Shown here one piece after another: positions 17,095 through 25,884 of a stretch of 64,000 nt of DNA (the stretch's first letter is position 1; every line of letters begins with the position of its first letter). The notes beneath the pieces are model-generated. The model was not told the DNA's origin. It made no database searches and worked only from the letters and a program-made list of their open reading frames with translations. The translations under genes and the position numbers were made by a program. Source of the stretch: UBA2589 sp038120095. Lineage in GTDB: Bacteria; Gemmatimonadota; Gemmatimonadetes; Longimicrobiales; Gaopeijiaceae. The stretch lies in contig JAYOKZ010000015.1 of the NCBI GenBank assembly GCA_038120095.1, forward strand, positions 1 through 64,000, in the 5' to 3' direction.

Positions 17095-19068
17095 ATGCGA
17101 CGGTTTGCGTGGCTCATCGTGAGCCTGGTCGCCGTGACATCAGCCTCGGCCCAGCAGGCTTCGCCGCCCTCGGCGCCAGGAGGTGCATACCGTCTGGAGG
17201 GCCTCGTCGTCACCGGCACTCCTCAGGAACGGGAGGAGTCAGCGATGGCCGCGACGATCACCGTGCTCGACGGCCTTGAGCTGCGGTCAGGTGGGATCAC
17301 TCGAGTCGTCGACGCTCTTCGTTCCGTTCCCGGCATGGCCCTCGTGGAATCGGGGTCGTTCGGCGGCGTGGCCTCTCTTTTTCTGCGGGGAGGCGAGAGT
17401 GACTACGTACAGGTGCTCATCGACGGCGTACAGGTGAACGAGGCCGGAGGGTCGTTCAATTTCGCCGGACTCAGGACCGAGAATGTCGAGCGAATCGAGA
17501 TCCTTCGTGGGCCTGCAAGTGCTCTATACGGGTCTGATGCAGTCGGAGGGGTTGTCCATATCATCACGCGTGGCGGTGCCGGGCCTCTGACGGGAACAGC
17601 GACCGTCATGGGTGGGAGTTACGGGCGGCAGGAGTGGTCGCTCGATCTGCACGGGGGCACCGACGCTGTTTCTTACGGCTTTTCCGTCTCCGATGCGGAA
17701 ACCGACGGCATTCTCGAATTCAACAATGCGTTCGCCAACAGGATCCTCAGCGGCGTGGTCCGAATGGTCCCGGATGAGCGCTCACGCATCGACCTCTCGG
17801 CCCGTGCCGGCGATCGGGAATTTCACTTTCCGACCGATGGCTCCGGCAACCTCGTCGACCAGAATGCCTTCACCTACGCTGACGACATCACCCTCGGACT
17901 CGACGTGACACGCCAGATGTCGGATCGCATTCGACTGGATGTCTCGCTCTCGTCGTACACGTCGGACGGCGGCACGGATGATGCGATCGATGGCCCGGCC
18001 GACACACTGGGCTTCTACGCATTCACGACGCTCGACGCATTACGCCGGACGCGCGCCCGGGCTCAGACTCACGTGCTTCTGGGGGGGGGCACGACGGGCA
18101 CCCTCGGAGTTGAGCTGTCCGATCAGGAGCAACGATCCTTCAGCGAATCGATGAGCCAATACGGCCCGTCGAGCGGTGAGCGTCAGAATGAGCGGTGGAA
18201 CCGGGCGGGTTTCGTCCACTTCGTCTCGGGTCTTCGCACCGTGAATCTGAGCGGGGGCATGCGGGTGGAGGACAACGAGCTCTTCGGGTCCTCGGCAACC
18301 TGGCAATTGGGCGCGTCGTGGTCGTACGCGCCCTCGGGTCGGATCCGGGGGTCTGCTGGAACGGGGATCAAGGAGCCCACGTTCTTCGAGAACTACTCGA
18401 CGGCCTTCACGGTCGGGAATCCGGACCTGCGACCGGAGCGGTCCAGTTCGTGGGAGGTCGGTTTCGAACAGGGGCTGCTCGACGGCGCTCTGCGGTTGTC
18501 TGGCGTGTGGTTCGATCAGGACTTCAACGACCTGATTCAGTACACGTTCTCTCCTCCTAATCCCGGTGACCCCAACTACTACAATGTTGCTGGGGCGAGC
18601 GCGCGCGGCTTGGAGGCAGGCGTGAATTTGGTGCAGGGCGGGTTCTCCGCGTCCGCCGATGGAACATGGCTCGACACCGAAGTGATCGACTCGGGTTTCG
18701 ACTCCGGAGCGGGGGCGACCTTTGTCGAGGGTGAGCGACTGCTGCGTCGCCCTGAATGGATTCTGGGCGGGTCGCTGGCCTACCGCGTTGAAGGTCGTGG
18801 TTCGGTGAGCCTGTCGGTGCGTCGAATCGGTGAGCGGGATGACCGCGACTTCGCGACGTACCCTGCAACTCCGAGGACGCTGAGCGCGTACTCGCTGCTG
18901 GGCGCCGGCGGGGAGATCACGGTCGTCGAGGGCGCGTCGGGTCCGTCGCTCGTCATGACGCTTCGAGCCGACAACCTCCTCGGCGCAGCATACGAAGAAG
19001 TGTTTGGATTCCGGGCGCCGGGCCGGCAGCTCTATGTCGGTGCGCGGTTCGGGTTCGGAGGGCGCTGA
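17095..19068 (+). CDS. btuB: TonB-dependent outer-membrane receptor, probable cobalamin receptor
   Basis: A 657-residue TonB-dependent receptor. After the signal peptide (ending SASAQ) come a TonB-box-like EGLVVTGTP (residues 35-43), the plug domain with GVASLFLRGGESDYVQVLID and ILRGPASALYGSDAVGG, and a 22-strand-type barrel ending in ARFGFGGR. It should import cobalamin across the outer membrane to BtuF. The substrate call rests on the cobalamin riboswitch upstream and the btuFCD neighbours. ATG 17095 follows AAGGAG at eight bases. The C-terminus lacks the usual final Phe, ending GFGGR. Confidence 0.88.
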   Translation: MRRFAWLIVSLVAVTSASAQQASPPSAPGGAYRLEGLVVTGTPQEREESAMAATITVLDGLELRSGGITRVVDALRSVPGMALVESGSFGGVASLFLRGGESDYVQVLIDGVQVNEAGGSFNFAGLRTENVERIEILRGPASALYGSDAVGGVVHIITRGGAGPLTGTATVMGGSYGRQEWSLDLHGGTDAVSYGFSVSDAETDGILEFNNAFANRILSGVVRMVPDERSRIDLSARAGDREFHFPTDGSGNLVDQNAFTYADDITLGLDVTRQMSDRIRLDVSLSSYTSDGGTDDAIDGPADTLGFYAFTTLDALRRTRARAQTHVLLGGGTTGTLGVELSDQEQRSFSESMSQYGPSSGERQNERWNRAGFVHFVSGLRTVNLSGGMRVEDNELFGSSATWQLGASWSYAPSGRIRGSAGTGIKEPTFFENYSTAFTVGNPDLRPERSSSWEVGFEQGLLDGALRLSGVWFDQDFNDLIQYTFSPPNPGDPNYYNVAGASARGLEAGVNLVQGGFSASADGTWLDTEVIDSGFDSGAGATFVEGERLLRRPEWILGGSLAYRVEGRGSVSLSVRRIGERDDRDFATYPATPRTLSAYSLLGAGGEITVVEGASGPSLVMTLRADNLLGAAYEEVFGFRAPGRQLYVGARFGFGGR

Positions 19069-19138
19069 AGAGGGGTACGCGGGCGCGTCCGGTTGTGCCG
19101 CCCCTCGTCGTCCGCCACAACGGGGGTGATCGCTGACT

Positions 19139-19155
19139 CGCCGCGCGGCGCGGCG
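19139..19155 (+). terminator. GC-rich hairpin after btuB (weak terminator candidate)
   Basis: CGCCGCG (19139-19145) and CGCGGCG (19149-19155) form a perfect 7-bp stem around a CGG loop, about 70 bases after the btuB stop. There is no T-tract, so it is a weak intrinsic-terminator candidate. The rest of 19069-19235 shows no coding sequence or RNA gene that I can support. Confidence 0.3.
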
Positions 19156-19196
19156 GGGATCGGCGTTTGCGCCTAAACTTCGCCTCCTGTACGGAG

Positions 19197-19215
19197 AGGC
19201 TCTTCCCGAGAGCCT
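19197..19215 (+). repeat. Leader hairpin before the TPR gene
   Basis: AGGCTCT (19197-19203) and AGAGCCT (19209-19215) are a perfect inverted repeat around a TCCCG loop, ending 20 bases before the ATG at 19236. It would fold in the 5' leader of the TPR/transporter mRNA, or could be a protein-binding site in DNA. No T-tract follows. Confidence 0.35.
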
Positions 19216-19235
19216 GAACGACGAGGGCGCGTACC

Positions 19236-19955
19236 ATGGAAGAAGATCGAGACTCGCACACCCCGGTTCGCAATTGGATCACTCCGATTCGGCGAGCCTA
19301 CTCACCGGGCTCGGGAGTTCGAGACGTTGATTCGGCCCAGCGCGTTCGGCGGTTGCGTGCGTTCTCCTGGTCTCTGGTCGGTGCGCTTCTTGGAATGCTC
19401 CTTGGCGGCTTCGCAGTAGCTCAGGGGGCAAGTGTCTGGGTCATTCCCCTTACCCTCTTCATGGGATGGGCGTCATCGTTCTTCGGTCCTCTGCTGATCG
19501 CTGACATGGCTGGCCGCGCAGGGCAAAACCTCTACGCACCATCCGGCAGGTCGACGCCCAGGGCGAAAGAGTATTCGCTGGCCGAGTCATTCATCATGCG
19601 CGGGTTGTACGAGGAGGCAGGCGTCGCCTTTCAGGAGGCGATCGACGAAGACCCGACCGACTGGCAGCCGTACGTACGCATGGCGCGTCTGAAGCGTGAT
19701 CGAACCGCGGATCCGGAAGGCGCTGCGGTCTGGTTCCGGCGTGCTCTGTCGGAGCCGGTGATGCCGTCGGGGCCCCGTCTGCTGGCAATCAAGGAGTATG
19801 TGGAGATCTGCGAACGGCTTGGGAGCCCGCAGCGCGCGTTACCGATCCTCGCTCGGGTGGCGGACGTGTACCCGGAGTCGGTCGAGGGAAGATGGGCGGC
19901 GGAAGAGCTGGGAAAGATCAAGCAGGCGATGTCTGACGGAGAGAGGAGCGAGTGA
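19236..19955 (+). CDS. Membrane-anchored TPR protein
   Basis: A 239-residue protein with a basic N-terminal region, two hydrophobic segments (about 43-60 and 65-90) and a cytosolic C-half of TPR-like helices (SFIMRGLYEEAGVAFQEAIDEDPTDWQPY and following repeats). TPR domains bind partner proteins, so it may be an adaptor at the membrane. GAGGG lies upstream of the ATG. Its stop overlaps the GTG of the transporter gene that follows (GTGA), so the two are probably made together. No enzymatic motif is seen. Confidence 0.65.
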   Translation: MEEDRDSHTPVRNWITPIRRAYSPGSGVRDVDSAQRVRRLRAFSWSLVGALLGMLLGGFAVAQGASVWVIPLTLFMGWASSFFGPLLIADMAGRAGQNLYAPSGRSTPRAKEYSLAESFIMRGLYEEAGVAFQEAIDEDPTDWQPYVRMARLKRDRTADPEGAAVWFRRALSEPVMPSGPRLLAIKEYVEICERLGSPQRALPILARVADVYPESVEGRWAAEELGKIKQAMSDGERSE

Positions 19956-21298
19956 TCCCGCAGTCCGGGGCCGACCTGTCGCCTCGAGGTTTCGGTCGCT
20001 TCTATCTACCACTCATCGCGACGAGCTACCTGCTGACAGCGACCAATCCGCTGCTGGCTGCTGCGTTGGCCCGAACGTCTGATCCTGCGACGGCACTCGC
20101 CGGCTTCGGCGTGGCGTTCGCCCTGATCGGAGTCATCTACGCGCCGCTCCTCGTCGTGCAGCAGGTCACGGCCCAGCGTCTGCTGAGCGTTGGTGATATC
20201 ACGAGGGTCCGCCACCTCACGTGGGTCTTCGGGATCGGGCTATCGGCCTTTGCGGCACTCCTGGCGTTCACACCTGCCGGGCTCTTCGTGCTTCGCGAGG
20301 TCGTAGGACTTCGAGATGCGATTCTCGACGAGGCGGTGTCGGCGATGTCGGCCCTCTGGCCGGTCCCGGTTCTGACAGGGATCCGCGCTCTTCATCAGGG
20401 CCGGCTGGTGGCTGGGCACCGAACGAATCCGATCGCGTGGGCGACAGGAGTACGAACGGGAACGCTGGCGTTCGTGGCATTCGCGCTGACCTCGACACCC
20501 GCCGGGGCCTGGCTCGGTGCCGTTGCCTTTACGACCGGGTTGGCCGCGGAGGCCCTGCTCGTAGCGTTTGCGCCGGCACCCACCCCCCGTGTGCCGGAGT
20601 TAACGGATGTCGAAGGCGGGGGAGAGGACCGGCTCCTCTCGTTCTCCTCGCCGCTGATGCTGAATGTCATGCTCTGGTGGAGCACTCCCCTGATCATCAA
20701 CGGCGTACTTGCGAGAACGCCTGAGCCCGACTGCTCCATCGCCGCCTTCACGGTGGTCGAAGCGGTGGCGTGGTTCCTGGCTGCACCTGTCGGTCAACTG
20801 CAGCATGCCTCCCTGGCTTTCGTCGACAGCCGCGAGGCTCACGCTCGCCTCCGGATGTTTTCGGGTGGGCTGACGGCGGCTGTCACGATGCTGCTCGGAA
20901 TCCTCGCCGTGCCGGAACTGCGTGAGTACATCCTGTGGACGGGCTTTCGCCTTGATCCTTCATTGCTCGAGCCAGCGGGCCTCGCCTTTCCGGTCGCGGC
21001 TCTCTACCCCGCGCTTTATGGGCACCGTCAGTACTACCAGGGGCTGTATGTTCGGGCGGGGTGCACCGATCTGGTCGGTCGAGGAGCGGTGTTACGGATT
21101 GTGGTGATCCTTTCGGCGGCGCCGCTCCTTCTTGGCCCCATGGGAGCGAATGGAGCCCGTCTGGGGGTGACGATTGCGGTCGTCGGGTTGATCGCCGAGG
21201 CAGTCTACCTCGAGATCATGGCGCGCGTGAGGGTGCTGCCCCTGTTCGATCAGGCGCTGCGGCAGGAGGGTGAGGGCGCGTTGCGCCCGCCTGCATGA
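19952..21298 (+). CDS. ANKH-like membrane transporter (MOP superfamily)
   Basis: A 448-residue polytopic protein with about twelve hydrophobic segments. From memory of the vertebrate progressive-ankylosis protein, several parts match in order: FYLPLIATSYLL near the start, LSFSSPLMLNVMLWW at mid-length, then VLRIVVILSAAPLLLGPMG and GANGARLGV near the end (ANKH has VLRIIVLIASLVVLPYLG and GVHGATLGV). ANKH exports ATP, pyrophosphate or citrate; the wider superfamily contains MATE exporters and lipid flippases. The substrate here is unknown. It is coupled to the TPR gene upstream and overlaps the convergent lipoprotein gene by 83 bases. Confidence 0.7.
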   Translation: MIPQSGADLSPRGFGRFYLPLIATSYLLTATNPLLAAALARTSDPATALAGFGVAFALIGVIYAPLLVVQQVTAQRLLSVGDITRVRHLTWVFGIGLSAFAALLAFTPAGLFVLREVVGLRDAILDEAVSAMSALWPVPVLTGIRALHQGRLVAGHRTNPIAWATGVRTGTLAFVAFALTSTPAGAWLGAVAFTTGLAAEALLVAFAPAPTPRVPELTDVEGGGEDRLLSFSSPLMLNVMLWWSTPLIINGVLARTPEPDCSIAAFTVVEAVAWFLAAPVGQLQHASLAFVDSREAHARLRMFSGGLTAAVTMLLGILAVPELREYILWTGFRLDPSLLEPAGLAFPVAALYPALYGHRQYYQGLYVRAGCTDLVGRGAVLRIVVILSAAPLLLGPMGANGARLGVTIAVVGLIAEAVYLEIMARVRVLPLFDQALRQEGEGALRPPA

Positions 21299-21989
21299 TC
21301 CAGTGGTCGACGCGTACGTCGAGTCTGTGATTGACGCGGACGCCCGCGGTACCGAACGGCCGCACACGGTTTGCGGATGCGACGTGGACCTCGTCTCCGT
21401 TCACGACGAAATGCGCCTGCCCGTTGAAGACGTCGATGCCGAGCGTATTGAGGGGCTCATCTCCATCGGCCGTGATGGTCTGGACCGACGGGTGGTGTGT
21501 CCAGTCCACCAGCGTCTCGGTGATCTCGCCGATACGGCGCTTCACGAGGTAGTCACCGGTCGGGCGGATGAGGAGGTAGGTGTACTCCTGATCGATCCGG
21601 TCCAGATCCCTTCCGCCGACGAAGATCCCGTAGGCCTCGCGATATCCCACGGGAGCCTCGTACTGATGAAACGTGGCTCGGACGTGCATGTCCCCGGAGA
21701 GGATCAGATCTGAATCGCGGTAGGCAATACCTGCGGGCCCTGTCTGAATCCGTATACCGTCATCATCCTCCACCAACTCGAACTCGCTCGGATCACTCGA
21801 GTCGCTGTCGAGTCGGATCGAGTAGGAGACCCCGACGCGGGCCTCGGCCTCGGCCTCGGCAGGCGACCCAGAGGTGTCGGGGCGCGCGTCCGAAGCACAT
21901 GCGGTGGCAAGCAGGATCCAGATCGGTGCGAAGAGGTGGTGTGCATGACGCGGCCCCGGCCGTGCTCCCGACGAATCCGCAGCCGTCAT
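21216..21989 (-). CDS. Beta-sandwich lipoprotein of unknown function
   Basis: A 257-residue lipoprotein with lipobox ATAC (C31) and a low-complexity EAEAEAEA linker after it. The rest is predicted all-beta, of the kind seen in concanavalin/DUF1080-like sugar or lipid-binding domains (GIRIQTGPAGIAYRDSDLIL, then TYLLIRPTGDYLV and GIDVFNGQAHFVVNGDEV). No catalytic residues stand out. Its last 83 bases overlap the end of the ANKH-like gene on the other strand, and the Pro/Ala-rich tail encoded there may be unconstrained. The start overlaps the VWA gene stop by four bases, so it is probably the second gene of that operon. Confidence 0.6.
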   Translation of the reverse strand: MTAADSSGARPGPRHAHHLFAPIWILLATACASDARPDTSGSPAEAEAEARVGVSYSIRLDSDSSDPSEFELVEDDDGIRIQTGPAGIAYRDSDLILSGDMHVRATFHQYEAPVGYREAYGIFVGGRDLDRIDQEYTYLLIRPTGDYLVKRRIGEITETLVDWTHHPSVQTITADGDEPLNTLGIDVFNGQAHFVVNGDEVHVASANRVRPFGTAGVRVNHRLDVRVDHWIMQAGATRPHPPAAAPDRTGAAPSRAP

Positions 21990-23278
21990 CCGGCCCTTCG
22001 GCGCTTGTTCTTCATGAAATCCATCATGATGTACTGCCCGAGCGTCATCGTGCTGGTGAAATACGCCTTGCCGCGAGCAATCTCGGATACCTTCTGGACG
22101 AACTGCACGAGGTACGGATCCTGTGCCAGCATGAAGGTATTGATCAGAATCCCGCCTTTCCGGCAGGCTGCAACTTCATCGAAGGTGCGCTTGAGGATCA
22201 TCGGGTCGAGTCCCCCGGAGTTGGTATAGACTCGTCCATCTGGAAGCGTCATGGCGCTTGGCTTCCCGTCTGTGATCATGATGATCTGCCGCATGTCCTT
22301 CTTTTGAGCGTTCAGGATCCGGCGCGCGATCTCGAGGCCCTCGGCCGTGTTCGTGTGAAAGGGACCGACCTGTGCCCTGGCCAGCTGCGACAGGGGAATC
22401 TCCTGAGCACGGTCGCCGAACGTGACCACCCGAAGAGTGTCTCCGGGGAACTGTGTTCGGATCATGTGTGACATCGCCAACGCGACGCGCTTGGCCGGGG
22501 CGAACCGGTCCTCCCCGTACAGGACCATCGAATGGCTGATGTCGAGCAGGAGGACGGTGGCACAGGACGACCGGAATTCGGACTGGTGCACCATGAGGTC
22601 GCCGTACTCCAGGTCGAGGGGGACGGTGAGTCCTTCGCGCTCGATGGCGTTCTTCAACGTTGCCGGGATGTCGAGGTTCATCGTGTCGCCGAACTCGTAC
22701 GGTCTCGAGGCGGCTTCGGCTTCGACCCCGGTTGCGAGGTGTGGCGTGTCGTGCGATCCCGCACTCGACTTGCCCAGGGCACCGAGCAGGCCCTTCAATG
22801 CCCGGTATCCGAGGAAGTCCATGCCCTTCTGCGTGAGGTTGAAGTTGATTTGCTGGGCGGCCTGACGGGCTTCATCGATGTTGCCCGCCCCCGTGACGTC
22901 ATAGGTGGCTCCCGGCATCTGCGCCTGCCCACTCTCCAGGTCGATGTATCCCTCCTCGACCATGCGCTGGACGAGGTCGTCCAGGAGCTCGGCGATCTTC
23001 TGCTGGATCTCCTCGTCGCCCTCTCCCTCCCCCCGAAGCTCTTCGATCATCTCGGGCGTGAGCTGACCACTTTCCACGAGGGCCCGGAGCAGCTGGTTCT
23101 TCAGAGAGTCTGCCGAGCTGGTGTCCTCGTCCCCGGACCATCCCCAGTAGGGGTGGTAGTGCGGTCCCCCGGCGAACCCGCCATCCATGAGAAAGTCGGA
23201 GAGGTGCTCGAGGAGCGACTCGAGGTTCAGGGCATCCAGCCACTTGCCCTTGTACTTGCTGTAGGTCGTAAAGCGCAT
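21986..23278 (-). CDS. VWA-domain protein (partner of a MoxR-like AAA+ ATPase)
   Basis: A 430-residue cytosolic protein. The N-half is helical and acidic, with a segment like the linker of magnesium-chelatase D-type proteins. The C-half is a von Willebrand A domain with the MIDAS motif D246-I-S248-H-S250 and a downstream ITDGKPS. VWA proteins of this type work with AAA+ MoxR-family ATPases to load or remodel metal-containing complexes. The likely ATPase is encoded at 27729-29198, same strand but not adjacent. It diverges from mutY with only 34 bases between starts. Confidence 0.85.
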   Translation of the reverse strand: MRFTTYSKYKGKWLDALNLESLLEHLSDFLMDGGFAGGPHYHPYWGWSGDEDTSSADSLKNQLLRALVESGQLTPEMIEELRGEGEGDEEIQQKIAELLDDLVQRMVEEGYIDLESGQAQMPGATYDVTGAGNIDEARQAAQQINFNLTQKGMDFLGYRALKGLLGALGKSSAGSHDTPHLATGVEAEAASRPYEFGDTMNLDIPATLKNAIEREGLTVPLDLEYGDLMVHQSEFRSSCATVLLLDISHSMVLYGEDRFAPAKRVALAMSHMIRTQFPGDTLRVVTFGDRAQEIPLSQLARAQVGPFHTNTAEGLEIARRILNAQKKDMRQIIMITDGKPSAMTLPDGRVYTNSGGLDPMILKRTFDEVAACRKGGILINTFMLAQDPYLVQFVQKVSEIARGKAYFTSTMTLGQYIMMDFMKNKRRRAG

Positions 23279-23312
23279 GACACCATCCTATGGGTCTTCA
23301 TACCTTGCGGCC

Positions 23313-24389
23313 ATGAAGCCCGAATCGATTCCCTCTGACACCGTAACCGGGCTTCGTCGCGCCCTGTTGGACCATTACGACCAAAGCGCACGCGATCTGC
23401 CCTGGAGGCGGGACAACGATCCGTATCGGGTGCTCGTATCCGAGTTCATGTTGCAGCAAACCCGGGTCGAAACGGTAATCAGGTACTACGAAGCATGGCT
23501 CGAGCGGTTCCCGACGGTCACGGACCTCGCACAGGCTGGCGAAGATCAGGTGCTCAAGGCGTGGGAGGGGCTGGGCTACTACCGGAGAGCACGCAACCTC
23601 CACCGTACCGCTCAGATCGTCTCGGAACAGCATGGTGGCGTGATCCCCTCTGATCCGGAGGAACTGCGACGGCTGCCGGGAGTCGGTGAGTACACCATGG
23701 GAGCGGTTGCGAGTATCGCGTTCGGCATTCCCACGCCTGCGGTCGATGGCAACGTCCGCCGCGTCTTCGCCCGACTCTTCGATGAGGCGAACGCCACACC
23801 GGCGTGGCTGAGGGAGACGGCGGGGAGATTCGTCACCCGTGATCGAGCCGGAGACTGGACTCAGGCACTCATGGAACTGGGTGCAACCGTGTGCACACCC
23901 ACGTCGCCGAGGTGCGATGTCTGTCCGGTGATGGCGTGGTGCGAGTCGAACGCGGCCGGGACGGTCGACGAACGGCCGGCCCGACCCCGGAAGCGGGCGG
24001 TTCCGTCTCGCGTCGTTCCACTTGTCGTATTCTGCCGGTCCCGTGAGGTGCTGGTGCAGCGACGCCCGGCCACAGGGCTGCTTGCCGGTCTGTGGGCCTT
24101 TCCCGAATCCGGCGAAGCGACTCCCTCCGAATCTGCGAGGAAGCTCGGACTGAAGCCTGTCTCGGATCCATATCCGCTTCCAGCGGTGGAACACAGGTTC
24201 ACGCACCTGCATGTGCGGTACCTTCCGTGGGTGCTGCAGGTGCAGGGCGATGTCAGCGCGGCGATGGTGGACGACGTTCGGTGGGTTCGACCCGGGCGAC
24301 TCGAGGAGACCGCGCTTCCGGTCGCCCAGCGAAAGGTGTTCGATTCGTGGCTCAAAAGGATGACGAGAGGACACGGTGAAGATTGCTGA
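23313..24389 (+). CDS. mutY: A/G-specific adenine DNA glycosylase
   Basis: A 358-residue MutY. It removes adenine mispaired with 8-oxoguanine. Catalytic E44 lies in SEFMLQQT and D145 in PAVDGNV, next to the helix-hairpin-helix LPGVGEYT. The [4Fe-4S] cysteines C194, C201, C204 and C210 have the family spacing (C-x6-C-x2-C-x5-C). The C-terminal Nudix-like domain that recognises 8-oxoguanine follows (about 235-350). ATG 23313 is chosen over a codon at 23277, which would overlap the divergent VWA start. The stop overlaps the creatininase gene start by 14 bases. Confidence 0.96.
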   Translation: MKPESIPSDTVTGLRRALLDHYDQSARDLPWRRDNDPYRVLVSEFMLQQTRVETVIRYYEAWLERFPTVTDLAQAGEDQVLKAWEGLGYYRRARNLHRTAQIVSEQHGGVIPSDPEELRRLPGVGEYTMGAVASIAFGIPTPAVDGNVRRVFARLFDEANATPAWLRETAGRFVTRDRAGDWTQALMELGATVCTPTSPRCDVCPVMAWCESNAAGTVDERPARPRKRAVPSRVVPLVVFCRSREVLVQRRPATGLLAGLWAFPESGEATPSESARKLGLKPVSDPYPLPAVEHRFTHLHVRYLPWVLQVQGDVSAAMVDDVRWVRPGRLEETALPVAQRKVFDSWLKRMTRGHGEDC

Positions 24390-25080
24390 AATGACCTGGA
24401 TGCAGGTGGAGGAGTATCTGCAGAGGGATGATCGGTGTGTGCTTCCGCTGGGGAGTACGGAGCAGCACGCCTACATCAGCCTCGCAACCGACTCCATCCT
24501 GTCGGAGCGGGTGGCGCTCGAGGCGGCGGAACCGGTCGGGGTGCCGGTCTTCCCGGTCCTGGCGTACGGCATCACCCCCTACTTCATGGGGTTTCCGGGA
24601 ACGGTGACGCTATCGCCAAACACGTATGAGCAGGTGCTGCAGGAGATCCTCGGCAGTGTCCGTAAACACGGATTTCGTCGAATTCTTGTGGTGAACGGAC
24701 ATGGAGGGAACAGCCCGGCGCGGCCCGCCGTGGAGGGGTGGGCGAATCGTCGCGACGGGGTCGAACTGGTCTGGCACGACTGGTGGAAGTCGACGGATGT
24801 CCGGGGAGCCATCGACGCGATCGATCCGGCTGCATCGCACGCGTCGTGGATGGAGACGTTCCCGTGGACTCGGGTGGACGGCGTTCGACTGCCGGAGGAG
24901 CACAAGGCCCCTGTCGACCTCTCCGGTCGAGAGGAGGTCTCGTTTCAGCGTTTCAGGGAGATCATCGGTGATGGATCGTTCGGCGGCTGGTATGCGCGCT
25001 CCGAGGAGGAGATGCAGAGCATCTGGTCCATCGCGGTGAGGGAGATTCGGTCGAAGCTTGAGTCGGGATGGGTGTCCTGA
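24376..25080 (+). CDS. Creatininase-family amidohydrolase
   Basis: A 234-residue metalloenzyme of the creatininase family, which includes creatinine amidohydrolase, the mycofactocin enzyme MftE and FAPy deformylases. Metal ligands fit E29, H31 and D39 in GSTEQHAYISLATDS and H109 in VNGHGGN; SHASWMET (H155, E160) supplies the catalytic segment. The GTG at 24376 overlaps mutY by 14 bases in another frame. Its substrate is not predictable; creatinine should not be assumed. The next gene, an SDR dehydrogenase, follows after 43 bases and could act in the same pathway. Confidence 0.87.
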   Translation: MKIAEMTWMQVEEYLQRDDRCVLPLGSTEQHAYISLATDSILSERVALEAAEPVGVPVFPVLAYGITPYFMGFPGTVTLSPNTYEQVLQEILGSVRKHGFRRILVVNGHGGNSPARPAVEGWANRRDGVELVWHDWWKSTDVRGAIDAIDPAASHASWMETFPWTRVDGVRLPEEHKAPVDLSGREEVSFQRFREIIGDGSFGGWYARSEEEMQSIWSIAVREIRSKLESGWVS

Positions 25081-25123
25081 TGCTCGGATGTGGCGGGGCT
25101 CAGCCTGATTCGTCGAGGCGGGA

Positions 25124-25882
25124 ATGAAGATCGAATTTTCCGGTCAGACCGTCCTGGTCACAGGCGCGGCACATGGCTTCGGTCGCGCGATCTCAGCCGC
25201 CTTTTCTGATCGCGGGGCGACGGTGTACGCCTGCGATATCGATGAATCCGGGTTGACCGAGACTCAGCGCATCCTGGGGCTGAACGGGACCACCTCGGTC
25301 GTCGACGTCACGGACCGGTCAGCCGTCCTCGCATGGGTAGGGGACGCAGCGGCCCGGGCGGGCCGGATCGACGTTCTGGTCAACAACGCCGGTGGCGTCC
25401 TGGGACAGGTCGGGCGGCCGCTCGAGGACGTGTCCGAAAAGGATTGGCACGGCATCCTCGCGGTGAATCAGACCGCTGCATTCTGGACATCGCAGGCGGT
25501 CGCTCCGGTCATGAAAGGGGCGCGTCGAGGACGGATCATCAACATCTCCAGCGGAGCCGGCCTCGGCATCAGCAAAACCGGCATCCAGGCCTACGCGTCG
25601 GCAAAGGCCGGGCAGATCGGCCTCACCCGGCAACTCGCCCATGAGCTCGGTCCATGGGGCATCACGGTCAACAACGTGGCTCCGGGTTTCGTGCTCTCGA
25701 ATCCGACGACTGGGCGACAGTGGGAAGCGCTGGGGCCTGTCGGCCAGCAACAACTGCTCGACGGGATCGCGCTCCGGCACCTTGGTGATGCGACCGATAT
25801 CGCGAACGCAGTGCTGTTCCTCGCCTCCGAGCACGCAGCCTGGATCTCGGGCGTGGTTCTACCGGTCGATGGGGGGAAGTAG
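25124..25882 (+). CDS. Short-chain dehydrogenase/reductase
   Basis: A 252-residue classical SDR. The cofactor motif is TGAAHGFG (13-20), the NNAG motif follows at 87-90, the catalytic Ser is S142 or S143 and the YxxxK pair is Y157 and K161. ACDID with an acidic end after beta-2 favours NAD(H) over NADP(H). It has the usual C-terminal VVLPVDGGK. It lies 43 bases after the creatininase gene and converges with the Lrp gene two bases after its stop. The substrate is unknown. Confidence 0.9.
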   Translation: MKIEFSGQTVLVTGAAHGFGRAISAAFSDRGATVYACDIDESGLTETQRILGLNGTTSVVDVTDRSAVLAWVGDAAARAGRIDVLVNNAGGVLGQVGRPLEDVSEKDWHGILAVNQTAAFWTSQAVAPVMKGARRGRIINISSGAGLGISKTGIQAYASAKAGQIGLTRQLAHELGPWGITVNNVAPGFVLSNPTTGRQWEALGPVGQQQLLDGIALRHLGDATDIANAVLFLASEHAAWISGVVLPVDGGK

Positions 25883-25884
25883 CG

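Noticed and set aside
19069..19235. Possible tRNA or selC gene in spacers
   Set aside because: No T-loop consensus or acceptor-stem pairing was seen in this or the other spacers inspected, although a covariance search was not possible.
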